Positions 1 to 12,043 of a stretch of DNA of 64,000 nucleotides are shown piece after piece. The stretch covers positions 571,308 through 635,307 of the forward strand of contig NZ_CP059190.1 of NCBI RefSeq assembly GCF_014251555.1, written 5' to 3'. The notes under the pieces were generated by a model. It saw only the letters and a list, made by a program, of their open reading frames with translations. It was not told where the DNA came from and did not search any database. This stretch comes from Blattabacterium cuenoti (lineage in GTDB: Bacteria > Bacteroidota > Bacteroidia > Flavobacteriales > Blattabacteriaceae). The stretch's first letter is position 1, and every line of letters starts with the position of its first letter. Made by a program: the position numbers and the translations under genes.

Positions 1-244
1 AAAAAAATCCATATCCCGGCAAATCGATCAAATACCATTGATCATTGATTAAAAAATGATTGATACATTGAGTTCTTCCAGGATAAGAAGAAACTTTAGC
101 TATTTTTTTTCTTCCAGATATGCAATTTATTAAACTAGATTTTCCAACATTAGAACGTCCTACAAAAGCACATTCAGGAAAATCATGAATCAACATGTTT
201 ACTTTTTTTGAACTTCCTTTAAATTTTACAGAAAAAATTTTCAT
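1..244 (-). CDS. engB: EngB/YsxC ribosome-biogenesis GTPase, 3' part cut by window edge
   Basis: Only the first 81 codons are inside the window; the gene runs off the left edge. The G1/P-loop GRSNVGKSS lies at residues 29-37 and the G3 motif DLPG at 74-77, followed by the EngB-typical GYGF. EngB is a TrmE-Era-Septin-type GTPase that helps mature the 50S ribosomal subunit in the cytoplasm. I chose the ATG at 244 over the internal ATG at 196, because the family has about 20 residues before the P-loop region and the sequence in between reads as a plausible EngB N-terminus. This start makes the gene overlap the 3' end of the upstream hydrolase gene by 26 bp, a typical compaction overlap here. Confidence 0.93.
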   Translation of the reverse strand, partial: MKIFSVKFKGSSKKVNMLIHDFPECAFVGRSNVGKSSLINCISGRKKIAKVSSYPGRTQCINHFLINDQWYLIDLPGYGFF

Positions 245-1007
245 GATTAAAATCAAATTTAGAAAGCCATTTTTCTAATATTTCTATAAATTTTTTAGGA
301 TGTTCCATCATAGGAACATGTCCACATTTATCTATCCAATGTAATTCAGAATCAGGTAACAATCTATGAAATTCTTTCGCTACTCCTGGTGGAGTAACAT
401 GATCTTGTTTTCCCCAAATCAAACAAATAGGTTGTTGAATAACAGATAAATCTTTAGACATATTATATTTCATAGCACTTTTAGCAATATATAAAGTTTT
501 AATTCCCTTTTTTTTATCATTGACAATATGAAATACTTCATCAACTAATTCTTTAGTAGCTATTTTAGGATCATAAAATACTTCTTGTGATTTTTTTCTG
601 ATATATTCATAATCTTCTCTTTTAGGAAAAGCATCTCCAAAAGCTTTTTCAAACAATCCTGAACTTCCCGTAAGAACTACAGAATGGACTAAATCTATTC
701 TTTTTTTTGCTATAATTAAAGCAATATGTCCTCCAAGTGAATTTCCTACTAAAGTAGCTTTTTTAATTCCTATTTCCATTAAAAATTGGATAATATATTT
801 AGATAAACTAGAAATATTTGTAAGAAATAATGGCATCTTATAAAGAGGTAATGAAGGAATAATTACTTTGTAACCTTTTTTTGGAAAAAAATCTAAAAGA
901 GCTTTAAAATTGCTTAATCCTCCCATCAAACCATGAAGCAAGATCAAAGGGTGTCCTTTCCCCTCTTTTATATGAGGATATTTTCTTTCTTTATTATTAA
1001 GCAGCAT
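219..1007 (-). CDS. alpha/beta-fold hydrolase, substrate unknown
   Basis: A 262-residue single-domain alpha/beta hydrolase. The oxyanion region HGLMGG is at residues 25-30, the nucleophile elbow GNSLGG puts the catalytic serine at 90, the acid is probably Asp202 ([10 protein letters not shown]) and the base His230 ([11 protein letters not shown]). The complete triad argues that it is still an active enzyme. No signal peptide or membrane segment is visible, so it is probably cytoplasmic. It lies between rnc and engB in one minus-strand run, and this gives no clue to the substrate. Related proteins are esterases, lactonases or thioesterases; I do not assign one. Confidence 0.85.
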   Translation of the reverse strand: MLLNNKERKYPHIKEGKGHPLILLHGLMGGLSNFKALLDFFPKKGYKVIIPSLPLYKMPLFLTNISSLSKYIIQFLMEIGIKKATLVGNSLGGHIALIIAKKRIDLVHSVVLTGSSGLFEKAFGDAFPKREDYEYIRKKSQEVFYDPKIATKELVDEVFHIVNDKKKGIKTLYIAKSAMKYNMSKDLSVIQQPICLIWGKQDHVTPPGVAKEFHRLLPDSELHWIDKCGHVPMMEHPKKFIEILEKWLSKFDFNHENFFCKI

Positions 1008-1018
1008 AAATCATACTA

Positions 1019-1759
1019 TTAAGTATTTTTTCTACATTGTTTTAGAACAAGAAAATAAGCTTCTTTTGCAGCCATCTCCTCAGATTTTTTTTTTGAAGGA
1101 CCTCTTCCTTCAGTTTGAATTTCACATTCTAATACGGTCAATTCAGATAAATAAGTAATTACGTTTTTATTTTCTCTTTCTCTAAAAGTTTTAAAATTTA
1201 TTATAAATTTATTTTTTTGAGACCATTCTATCATCCATACTTTGTAACTAAAAATTTCATTTTGTAACTTAGAAATATTTACATGAGCATGCAATATCTT
1301 TTGATGTACGAAATCTTTACAACCTTGATATCCTATTTCCAAATAAATAAATCCTATTAAAGCTTCAAGAGTATTTCCCAATATGTTATCAGATATAACA
1401 GATTTATTAAAAAAAATATCTGTAAGAGTTAATTTTTTTGAAATTTCATTTAAATTTCTTCTGCATACTATTTTAGATCGTATTTGAGTTAATTCTCCTT
1501 CTTTTTTATCAGGAAGTTTTTCACATAAAAAATGTGATATAATAGAATTTAACACAGCATCTCCTAAAAATTCGAGTCTTTGAAAATTAACAGAATAATT
1601 TTGATTCGAATTTTTTCTTTTTGTAGAAAAACTATAAATGAATACTTCCTTTAAAAATTTCGTATTTTTTGGACAAAATCCTAATATTTTTATTAATTTT
1701 CCGACTAAAATAGAATCTTCATCTTTTTCAAAATTTTCAAAAATAGTATTAGATAACAT
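1019..1759 (-). CDS. rnc: ribonuclease III
   Basis: A 246-residue double-strand-specific endoribonuclease that processes rRNA precursors. The signature RLEFLGDAVL is at residues 61-70, giving Glu63 and Asp67 as metal ligands. A second conserved site, GNTLEALIG (128-136), keeps Glu132 but has Asn129 where E. coli RNase III has Asp114. I believe an Asn here is common in Bacteroidetes, so I do not read it as inactivation. Residues about 168-240 form the double-stranded-RNA-binding domain, ending with the KKKSEEMAAKEA helix. The start overlaps the fabF stop by 11 bp, so rnc is probably cotranscribed after acpP-fabF, a common flavobacterial order. Confidence 0.95.
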   Translation of the reverse strand: MLSNTIFENFEKDEDSILVGKLIKILGFCPKNTKFLKEVFIYSFSTKRKNSNQNYSVNFQRLEFLGDAVLNSIISHFLCEKLPDKKEGELTQIRSKIVCRRNLNEISKKLTLTDIFFNKSVISDNILGNTLEALIGFIYLEIGYQGCKDFVHQKILHAHVNISKLQNEIFSYKVWMIEWSQKNKFIINFKTFRERENKNVITYLSELTVLECEIQTEGRGPSKKKSEEMAAKEAYFLVLKQCRKNT

Positions 1760-3008
1760 TTATTTTTTTGAATAAAATACAAACATTGTGTCCTCCAAAA
1801 CCAAAAGTATTACATATACTAATTTTTACTTCTTTTTTTATAGCTTGATTTGGAATAAAATTAATTTTTTGATCTATATTCCTATCTAGATGAAACAAAT
1901 TTATAGTTGGAGGTATTACTCCTTTTGTTAAAGGAAGTATAGAAGCTATTGCTTCTATTGCTCCTGCAGCACCTAATAAATGTCCTGTCATAGATTTTGT
2001 AGAATTAATATCTATATTATATATGTTTTTTTTAAAGACTTCTTGAATAGCTTTTACTTCTGCAAGATCTCCCAATTGAGTAGAAGTTCCATGAGAATTA
2101 ATATGATCAACATCTTCACATTTAATGCCTGCATCTTGAATAGCCGTTTTCATAGCCAAAACGATTCCTTTTCCTTCTGGATGAGGTGCCGTAATATGAT
2201 AAGCATCTCCAGACATTCCCACTCCTCCTATTTCAGCATATATATTAGCTCCTCTTTCTTGAGCATGTTTATATTCTTCAAGTATAAGACATCCGCCCCC
2301 CTCTCCTAATACAAAACCATCTCTATCTTCATCAAAAGGACGTGATGCTGTTTGATAATCTTCATTTCTAGTAGACAAGGCATGTAGGGCATTAAACCCC
2401 CCTACTCCACTTTGGGTAATAGCTGCTTCCGATCCACCTGCAATCATTATATCTGCTTTTCCTAAACAGATTAAATGATAAGCATCTGCAATTGCATTAG
2501 AAGAAGATGCACAAGCAGATACAGTCGCGTAATTTGGACCATGAAGACCATAATTCATAGAAATAAAACCAGCAGTGATATCTATGAGCATTTTAGGAAT
2601 AAAAAATGGGCTAAATCTAGGATATCTTCCTCCATTTACATAATCAGAAATAGATTCTTCTAAATTGAGAAGGCCTCCAATTCCTGAAGCCCAAATCACT
2701 CCAACTCTTTCTCTTTTTTCTTTGAAAAAATTAATGCCACTATTTTTTATGGCTTCTTCAGAAGCAACAATTCCATATTGTGCACAGGGATCTAATTTTC
2801 GTCTTTCTTTTTTATTGAAAAAAAGACTTGGATCATAATTTTTTAATTCACAAGCAAATTTAGTCTTGTATTTTTTTGTATTGAAATAAGTGATAGGAGC
2901 ACATCCACTTTTTCCGTTAATAAGAGAAATCCAATATTCTTCTACATTATTTCCTATCGGATTAATAGAACCAATACCAGTAACTACTACTTTTTTTAAT
3001 TTCTCCAT
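1749..3008 (-). CDS. fabF: 3-oxoacyl-ACP synthase II (KAS II)
   Basis: A 419-residue condensing enzyme of type II fatty acid elongation. The active-site Cys166 sits in SACASSSNA, and the two histidines are His306 (NSHGTSTQLGD) and His343 (GHLLGAAGA), giving the Cys-His-His triad of KAS I/II. I placed the start at the ATG at 3008 (MEKLKKVVVTGIG), not at an upstream in-frame ATG at 3053, because family members begin just before the VVVTGIG strand and the extension would run into acpP. The gene follows acpP by 10 bp and overlaps rnc by 11 bp. With acpP here, fabG (27.3 kb) and fabZ (47.5 kb), it forms part of the elongation cycle. Confidence 0.96.
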   Translation of the reverse strand: MEKLKKVVVTGIGSINPIGNNVEEYWISLINGKSGCAPITYFNTKKYKTKFACELKNYDPSLFFNKKERRKLDPCAQYGIVASEEAIKNSGINFFKEKRERVGVIWASGIGGLLNLEESISDYVNGGRYPRFSPFFIPKMLIDITAGFISMNYGLHGPNYATVSACASSSNAIADAYHLICLGKADIMIAGGSEAAITQSGVGGFNALHALSTRNEDYQTASRPFDEDRDGFVLGEGGGCLILEEYKHAQERGANIYAEIGGVGMSGDAYHITAPHPEGKGIVLAMKTAIQDAGIKCEDVDHINSHGTSTQLGDLAEVKAIQEVFKKNIYNIDINSTKSMTGHLLGAAGAIEAIASILPLTKGVIPPTINLFHLDRNIDQKINFIPNQAIKKEVKISICNTFGFGGHNVCILFKKINVI

Positions 3009-3018
3009 ACATAAAATG

Positions 3019-3285
3019 CTAATCAGATTTTTTATCAATATTTTTCTTCTCAATTAAAAGATCTTCTATAGCCTGTATGGCTTCGCCTACTGTTGTTATT
3101 TTTTCTGCTTTTTCATCAGATATACTAATATTAAATTCTTTTTCAAATTCCATAATAAGTTCTACTATATCTAAGGAATCTGCTCCTAAATCATTAGTGA
3201 AACTAGCAGTAGGAACAATTTCACTTTCATCTACACTTAATTTATCTACAATAAGAGCATTGACTCTGGATGCAATGTCAGACAT
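3019..3285 (-). CDS. acpP: acyl carrier protein
   Basis: An 88-residue acidic helical protein carrying the fatty acid chain on a phosphopantetheine arm. The attachment site DSL puts the modified serine at 37 ([11 protein letters not shown]). I chose the ATG at 3285 ([10 protein letters not shown]), which gives the usual ACP length; an in-frame upstream ATG at 3369 would add 28 residues unlike any ACP and run across the divergent intergenic region. It is the first gene of the acpP-fabF-rnc run. The C-terminus is slightly extended and lysine-rich ([10 protein letters not shown]). Confidence 0.97.
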   Translation of the reverse strand: MSDIASRVNALIVDKLSVDESEIVPTASFTNDLGADSLDIVELIMEFEKEFNISISDEKAEKITTVGEAIQAIEDLLIEKKNIDKKSD

Positions 3286-3382
3286 AGGATCATAATTTTT
3301 TTTTTCTTGTACAAAATTAGTAAACTTTTGTAAATCATATATAAATTTGCTTAATGCAGAAATATACAAAAATAACAGAAGA
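3286..3382. promoter_or_regulatory. divergent promoter region acpP / pckA
   Basis: This 97 bp gap separates divergent acpP and pckA. On the plus strand TAAATTTG at 3342-3349 matches the Bacteroidetes -7 consensus TAnnTTTG and lies 34 bp before the pckA start. On the minus strand TAATTTTG (complement of 3312-3319) matches the same consensus and lies 27 bp before acpP. I see no good TTTG -33 element at the usual 19-21 bp spacing for either, so both calls rest on the -7 box alone. Confidence 0.4.
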
Positions 3383-4963
3383 ATGCCTTTTTCTCTAGAA
3401 AATTACGGAATATTTAATTCTTATGACAATTGTCAGTTAAATCCTTATGAATTACAAAACATAATAATTCAAAAAGGAATGGGTGTAGAAACTAAATCAG
3501 GAGTTTTAGCAATAAATACTGGCTCATTCACTGGAAGATCTCCTGAAGATAGATTTATTGTAAAGGACAGTGTTACAGAAAAAAAAGTTTGGTGGGATGA
3601 TAAATTCAATCTATCTTTTGATTCGGAAAAATTTGATCATTTATATCGAAAAGTACTTAGATACTTATCTGGAAAAACATTATACATTAGAGATGGATAT
3701 CTTTGTTCTGATAAACGTTATCAGTTTAATGTTCGTTCTATTAGTGAATATCCATGGTCCGATTTATTTATTCATAATCTTTTTCTAAGGTTTCCAAAAA
3801 TTGGTCAAATTTTACCAGATTGGTTATTATTTTGTGCGCCTGGATTTCAAGCTGAACCCATGAAAGATGGAACACGAAGAAAAAATTTTTCTATATTAAA
3901 TTTTTCTAAAAAAATAGTTTTGATTGGAGGATCAGGATATACAGGAGAAATAAAAAAATCTATTTTTTCTGTCCTAAATTTCATACTTCCTGTATATAAA
4001 AATGTATTTCCCATGCATTGTGCTGCAAATGTAGGAAAACACAAAAAAGATACAGCCCTTTTTTTTGGCTTATCTGGAACAGGAAAAACGACTATATCCA
4101 ATGATCTTAACAGAAATTTGGTGGGAGATGATGAACATGGATGGACTTGTGATAACATCATTTTTAATTTCGAAGGAGGATGTTATGCAAAAATATTAGG
4201 TATTTCTAGTGAAAAAGAACCTATGATTTATCATGCTATAAAAAAAGGAGCTATGTTAGAAAATGTCATTTTAAAAAATAAAACCAAAGAAGTTGATTTT
4301 TTAGATGATTCTATTACTCAAAATATGAGAATTAGCTATCCTATTTATTTTGTAAATAATATTGAAAAAGAATTATTGTCTTCTAATATCAAAAACATTT
4401 TTTTTCTTACATATGATGCTTTTGGGGTTTTACCTCCCATAGCTAAATTAAATAGAGCACAATCTTCTTATTATTTTTTATTAGGATATACTTCTAAAGT
4501 AGCTGGAACCGAATTAAATATAGTTAAACCAAAAGCTACATTTTCTTCTTGTTTTGGTGCTCCATTCATGCCTTTGCATCCTGTTCAATACACAAATATG
4601 CTAATGAAAAAATTAGATAATACTGAAATAAATGTTTGGATGGTTAATACAGGATTAATATCAGGAGGATATTCATCTGGATATCGTATCAAATTAAATG
4701 ATACTCGAAAAATTGTGAAAAGCGTTTTAGATGGTTTTTTATCAGAGGTTCCTTACGAAAAATATCCAATTTTTAATTTTAAGATCCCAAAATATTGTCC
4801 AGGGATATCTTCTCATATATTAAATCCAAAAAATTCATGGAAAAATGAAAATATGTATCAAAATCAAGTCAAAATACTTGCTCAAAAATTTATTAACCAT
4901 TTTGATATGTACAGAAAATATACAGACAAAAATATTTCATCTGGAGAACCTATTTTGAAATAA
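3383..4963 (+). CDS. pckA: phosphoenolpyruvate carboxykinase (ATP)
   Basis: A 526-residue enzyme interconverting oxaloacetate + ATP and phosphoenolpyruvate + CO2 + ADP, linking the TCA cycle to gluconeogenesis or to anaplerosis. The substrate site [13 protein letters not shown] is at residues 46-58, the phosphate-binding kinase motif GLSGTGKTT at 229-237, and the metal/kinase-2 region GDDEHGW at 248-254. I preferred the ATG at 3383 ([10 protein letters not shown]) to an in-frame ATG at 3347, because relatives start with a short segment ending in NYGI. The 3' end overlaps convergent ribE by 14 bp. Confidence 0.95.
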   Translation: MPFSLENYGIFNSYDNCQLNPYELQNIIIQKGMGVETKSGVLAINTGSFTGRSPEDRFIVKDSVTEKKVWWDDKFNLSFDSEKFDHLYRKVLRYLSGKTLYIRDGYLCSDKRYQFNVRSISEYPWSDLFIHNLFLRFPKIGQILPDWLLFCAPGFQAEPMKDGTRRKNFSILNFSKKIVLIGGSGYTGEIKKSIFSVLNFILPVYKNVFPMHCAANVGKHKKDTALFFGLSGTGKTTISNDLNRNLVGDDEHGWTCDNIIFNFEGGCYAKILGISSEKEPMIYHAIKKGAMLENVILKNKTKEVDFLDDSITQNMRISYPIYFVNNIEKELLSSNIKNIFFLTYDAFGVLPPIAKLNRAQSSYYFLLGYTSKVAGTELNIVKPKATFSSCFGAPFMPLHPVQYTNMLMKKLDNTEINVWMVNTGLISGGYSSGYRIKLNDTRKIVKSVLDGFLSEVPYEKYPIFNFKIPKYCPGISSHILNPKNSWKNENMYQNQVKILAQKFINHFDMYRKYTDKNISSGEPILK

Positions 4964-5561
4964 ACATATCATCATAATTCCTAAGATATTTACTAACATA
5001 TTTACCCAAAATATCAAATTCCACATTAACAACATCTCCTACTTTCATAAGGTGAAGATTTGTTTTCTTATAAGTATAAGGAATAATGGAAACGCTAAAT
5101 ATATAGTGATTACATGTTATAATAGTAAGACTTATTCCATTGATAGCAATAGATCCTTTTTCTACAACTGTGTGATTTAATTTTTTTTTAGCCCGAAAAA
5201 AAAATAGCCAACTTCCATTATTTCTATTTTCTATTTGAATAATTTCAGCAGTTGTATCTACATGTCCTTGTACTACGTGTCCATTTAATCTTTCAAACAT
5301 CATTAATCCTCTTTCTAAATTAACTTCATCTTTAATTTTTAAAAAATTTAAGTTAGTGCAGAACAAAGTTTCTTCAGAAGCTATGACTGAATAAGTTTTT
5401 TCATTAATATCTATAATGGTAAAACATATTCCATTATGACAAATGCTTTGATTTATTTTAATTTCATCTGAAAATGGATTAATGAAAGTAATACAAAGAT
5501 TATTTTTATCACGATTGAATTGATATACTTTTGTTGTACATTCTACAATGCCAGTAAACAT
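4950..5561 (-). CDS. ribE: riboflavin synthase alpha chain
   Basis: A 203-residue protein starting with the family hallmark MFTGIVE. It contains two tandem lumazine-binding barrels; the repeat units are recognisable by NGICFTI (about 44-50) and NGISLTI (about 141-147), and by GHVVQGHVD (93-101) in the first. It dismutates two 6,7-dimethyl-8-ribityllumazine molecules to riboflavin and a pyrimidine. With ribF at 8.5 kb it indicates flavin supply. The 3' end overlaps pckA by 14 bp, and the 5' end faces pdxA across 37 bp. Confidence 0.95.
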   Translation of the reverse strand: MFTGIVECTTKVYQFNRDKNNLCITFINPFSDEIKINQSICHNGICFTIIDINEKTYSVIASEETLFCTNLNFLKIKDEVNLERGLMMFERLNGHVVQGHVDTTAEIIQIENRNNGSWLFFFRAKKKLNHTVVEKGSIAINGISLTIITCNHYIFSVSIIPYTYKKTNLHLMKVGDVVNVEFDILGKYVSKYLRNYDDMFISK

Positions 5562-5598
5562 AATAATTATTGATAATTTTAATCAAATTAAATATTAA

Positions 5599-6648
5599 AT
5601 GAATTATAGAAAAAAAAAAATTAGAGTGGGATTTACCACAGGTGATATTAACGGAATAGGAATAGAAATTTTTTTAAAAGTATGTCGGAAAAAAAGACTT
5701 TTAGATTTTTTTACTCCAATATTATTTGGATCTACTAAATTATGTTCTTATTATAAGAAAATCTTAAATCTTGAGATCAATCATATCCGAGAAGTAAAAA
5801 ATTTTAAAGAAATCATTGATTACAAAATCAATGTACTCAATATATGGAAAGAAGATATCAAATTTGAATCTATAAAAATCAATAATCCAGATTCAGGTAA
5901 ATATCCTATTTTATCTTTAAAAAAAGCTGTAAAAGCTTTAAAAGAAGGAAAAATTGACGTACTTGTGACAGCTCCAGTCAACAAAAAATATATGAATTTG
6001 AAAGGTTTCTCATTTTTTGGACATACTGAATATTTACAAAATGTTTTGGAAGGAGAATCACTAATGATAATGATTCATGATATTTTAAAAATAGCTTTAG
6101 TAACTAATCATTTGCCTTTAAAAAAAGTCACTTCGGAATTAAACATAAAAAAAATAATAAAATCGATAAAAATTCTACATCAATCCCTTATTATTGATTT
6201 TTCTATAGAAAAACCAAAAATCGCTGTTTTAGGATGTAATCCTCACTCAAGTGATAATGGATTAATAGGAGATGAAGAAAAAACAAAAATCAAACCTGCT
6301 ATTGATTGTTTATTTCAAAAACAAGGATGGACGGTTTTTGGACCTTATTCTTCAGACAGTTTTTTTGGAAATCAAGTCTATCGTAATTTTGATGCTGTTT
6401 TAGCCATGTATCATGATCAAGGTTTAATTCCTTTTAAAACATTAACTTTTAATCACGGAGTGAATTTTACAGCAGGTCTTTCTCACATACGAACTTCTCC
6501 AGATCACGGGGTTGCCTATGATATAGCTAAAAAAGGAATTGCTAATGAAAATTCTTTTGAAGAAGCTATTTTTAGCGCTATAAAAATATTTAAAAATAGA
6601 AAAGAATATATGAAACTTAGTTCTTACAGAACTTCCAAATCGTTATAA
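5599..6648 (+). CDS. pdxA: 4-hydroxythreonine-4-phosphate dehydrogenase
   Basis: A 349-residue enzyme of the DXP-dependent PLP pathway, oxidising 4-phosphohydroxy-L-threonine to 3-amino-2-oxopropyl phosphate. The metal-binding histidines match the E. coli triad: His171 (VTNHLPL), His216 (NPHSSDNG) and His272 (YHDQGLIPFK). The substrate histidine is His142 (GHTEYL). PdxH is encoded at 35.4 kb, so PLP synthesis is at least partly kept. It uses at least one rare CGG arginine codon (near 5686). The stop overlaps the convergent atpC end by 6 bp. Confidence 0.95.
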   Translation: MNYRKKKIRVGFTTGDINGIGIEIFLKVCRKKRLLDFFTPILFGSTKLCSYYKKILNLEINHIREVKNFKEIIDYKINVLNIWKEDIKFESIKINNPDSGKYPILSLKKAVKALKEGKIDVLVTAPVNKKYMNLKGFSFFGHTEYLQNVLEGESLMIMIHDILKIALVTNHLPLKKVTSELNIKKIIKSIKILHQSLIIDFSIEKPKIAVLGCNPHSSDNGLIGDEEKTKIKPAIDCLFQKQGWTVFGPYSSDSFFGNQVYRNFDAVLAMYHDQGLIPFKTLTFNHGVNFTAGLSHIRTSPDHGVAYDIAKKGIANENSFEEAIFSAIKIFKNRKEYMKLSSYRTSKSL

Positions 6649-6873
6649 AATAACAATGATTGAATTATTTTTTATTTGCAAAATGCCGCTTTTTATTTTT
6701 ATTTTTTTTCTATTTTTTCCATCTTCTAATTTTATGATCCCATTTTTTAATATGGATATAAAATAAGCATGGTTTTCTAATACTTGAAAAGATCCACAAA
6801 ATCCAGGAGCTGTAATGGAAACTATATTTCCTTGATACAATATATTATCACAATCAATAATTTTGATTTTCAT
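6643..6873 (-). CDS. atpC: ATP synthase epsilon subunit, beta-sandwich domain only
   Basis: A 76-residue protein matching the N-terminal beta-sandwich domain of F1 epsilon (conserved pattern TAPGFCGSFQVLENHA at about residues 21-36). The C-terminal two-helix domain, which in full-length 130-140-residue homologues acts as an inhibitory latch on F1, is absent. Short epsilon subunits are frequent in Bacteroidetes, so this may be the lineage norm. It follows atpD by 3 bp. The other F1Fo genes are not in the window; a separate atpD-atpC pair is common in this phylum. Confidence 0.88.
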   Translation of the reverse strand: MKIKIIDCDNILYQGNIVSITAPGFCGSFQVLENHAYFISILKNGIIKLEDGKNRKKIKIKSGILQIKNNSIIVIL

Positions 6874-6876
6874 AAT

Positions 6877-9385
<2,509 letters not shown>

Positions 9386-9402
<17 letters not shown>

Positions 9403-12043
9403 TCAAATTATTCAAGACCTATTATTGTCACAAAAAACGGATTTGAATCAGAAATACATATTAATATCAAAAGGATATTCTATCATAGAATATATAAAAA
9501 ATAAATATAAATCAAAATTTAGCCCAGAGACTGAATTTTTTACAATCGAAAAATTTTTCGAAAAAATTTCTGGATTACAAATTTTAGATAATCATTCTAT
9601 TCTTCTCTATTTCTTTTCTCTATTAAAAGATGATTTTTTAGAGAAAAATTTCAATAGTTTTTTTAATTGGGGACCTAAAATATTAAACGATTTTCAAAAT
9701 ATAGACATCAATATGATTGATGTGGAAGGCTTTTTTTCTTCTATTATTTCTACAGAAAAAATAAAAAAGTGGAATTTGAATATTTTAGAACAAGAAAAAT
9801 TTCTTTTTTGGGAAAAAATTCATGAATATTATTATATTCTGCAATCTCAACTTTTAAAAAAAGGAATCACTTATCAAGGGATGCTTTTCAAAATAGCTCT
9901 TTCTCGTTTTGATTTTTTTTTATCTGAAAATTCAAGTACAAAAATTTTGTTGTTTATAGATTTTATATTGAATAAATGTGAAAAAATTTTTGTTCAAAAA
10001 ATCATTCAATATAGTCATGGCTCAGTCTATCACTTATATGAAAAGAAAATCAAAAAAAATATTTTTGAATCTAAAATTCATAATCAAAATACAACTTCTA
10101 AAACACATAAAAAATTTAATAATTTAAAAGTGATTGAAGTTTCAAAAGAAATAGAACAAGTAAAGACTGTAGAAAATATAGTATACAAATTGATTAAAAA
10201 AGGAAAAAAACCCTGCAATATACTCATAATACCAGGGGATAACTGCTTATTAATTCCGTTATTACATTCTATAAAAAAATTAGGAATCAACATGTCTATA
10301 AACATAGATTATTACTTCAAAAATATTCCTATTTATTATACTTTTTATTCCATATTTCAGTTATTATTAAGAAAAGATAAATTCAAAAAATTTACTAAGA
10401 AAGATGTCATTAGAGTTCTATCTGATGGATATATTCAGAAGTTTTTTATAAAAAAAAATTCTTTATTAAAAAAATTGAAAAATGAAAATGATTCAGATTT
10501 GATTTCCGAAGATTTCATAAAAAAATATTTACTAAAAAATGATTTATGGATTATTTTTCAAATTTCAACTCATAACACAAAAATTATTCTTCTAAGTCTT
10601 ATTAGTTTTATTAGAAAATTAAAAAAACTGCTTTTTGCAAATAGGAATAAACATTTTATAGAATTAAGATTTCTTTTTAAGTTAGAAGTTTATATAAACA
10701 AACTAAGAACAATAGTTAGAAAGAAGAAAAATTTATTGATCGGAATCAATGACATATTTAAGATATATGAACAATTTGTGAATACAAAAAGTATACGATA
10801 CATACGTAAAAACAAAAGAGGATTATATATAACAGGTTTTATGGATCTTTTCTTTAAAAATTTCGATGTGGTGATCATAACCTCTTTTAATGAAGGAATA
10901 ATCCCTCCAAAAAATCATGAAAAAAACTATTCTTTTATTCCTTTTGATCTGCGTCAAAGATTAAAAATGAAAGATTTTAATAATGATATTTATTTTCATC
11001 ATTTTATAAGAATTTTTCAATCTTCTACAGAAACATATTTAATATATAAAAATCAACCAGATGAAATTAACTCTGGAGAAAAAAGTCGTTTTATCCATCA
11101 AATGGAGATGAATTATAAAATATCAACAGAAAAAATAAACAATCCATTTATTTCTATCAACTTACTCAAAGTTCCCATTGTAATTGAAAAAACAAAATCT
11201 ATCATTCATCGTTTGCATGAATTAATTGCTCAAGGGCTATCTCCTTCTTCTATTCATTTATATAATTACAATCCTCTTTTATTCTACTATAAAAAAATAC
11301 TTCGTTTAGATGATCCAGAAGAAACTTCCTTTAAGAAGAAAGTAGGACAAGTCATTCACCAGATATTAAAAATTTTATATTCTCCTATAATAGAAAATTT
11401 TATAACTATTAATCGTATTCATGATATGAAAAAAATTTCTGAATCTATTGTTAAAAAAGTTCTTTTAGGAAAACAAAAAACTATTGAAGGAAAAAATATG
11501 TTGTTTTATTGTATAATAAAAACTTATATAGAAAATTTTATTTCATGGGATGAAAAATGCATTCAAAATGGACACAAAATTTTTGTGAAAGAAATAGAAT
11601 GTAAAGTTTCTACAATATTAAATGTAGGATCAAAAAAAGTGAATTTACATGGAATCATAGATCGTATCGATGAATACGATGGGATACCTCGTATTCTTGA
11701 TTACAAGATAGGATTTTCCAAAATTAAAGAAATGAATGTTTCTCTAAAAAATATCAAAAATATTTTTCAAGATCCAAATTATGCAAATACTATGCAATTA
11801 CTTATTTATGTTTATTTGTGGTTTAAATCTCCTATCTTTTTTGAAAAAAAGTCACCCACCATAGTAGAAATTCTTTCTCCTGAAAAAAACGGAGAAATCT
11901 TGCCAATTCCTATAAATTTTTTTCATCAAAAAAAAAGAAATATTACGTATGAAGATTACAGAAAAAATTTTCTTCCATTTCTTATTAAAAGGATCTCAGA
12001 AATATTAGATCCAAAAATACCAATTATAGAAAAAATTTATTGA
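9386..12043 (+). CDS. AddB-like PD-(D/E)XK nuclease with degenerate helicase region
   Basis: An 885-residue protein starting at GTG 9386. The C-terminal part is a RecB/AddB-type PD-(D/E)XK nuclease: GQVIHQILKILY precedes the catalytic core with Asp759 (GIIDRID) and Asp772-Tyr-Lys774 (ILDYKIG). The N-terminal 600 residues look like the inactive superfamily-I helicase scaffold of AddB; I see no Walker A. Such proteins usually pair with an AddA/RecB-like helicase in double-strand break repair; no partner is in this window. The protein is extremely lysine-, isoleucine- and phenylalanine-rich. It overlaps ribF by 17 bp and convergent leuB by 7 bp. Confidence 0.8.

Noticed and set aside
1123-1400. 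RNase III possibly inactive because Asn129 replaces the E. coli Asp114.
   Set aside because: The other acidic ligands are present and, as far as I recall, an Asn at this position is common in Bacteroidetes, so it is not evidence of decay without an alignment.
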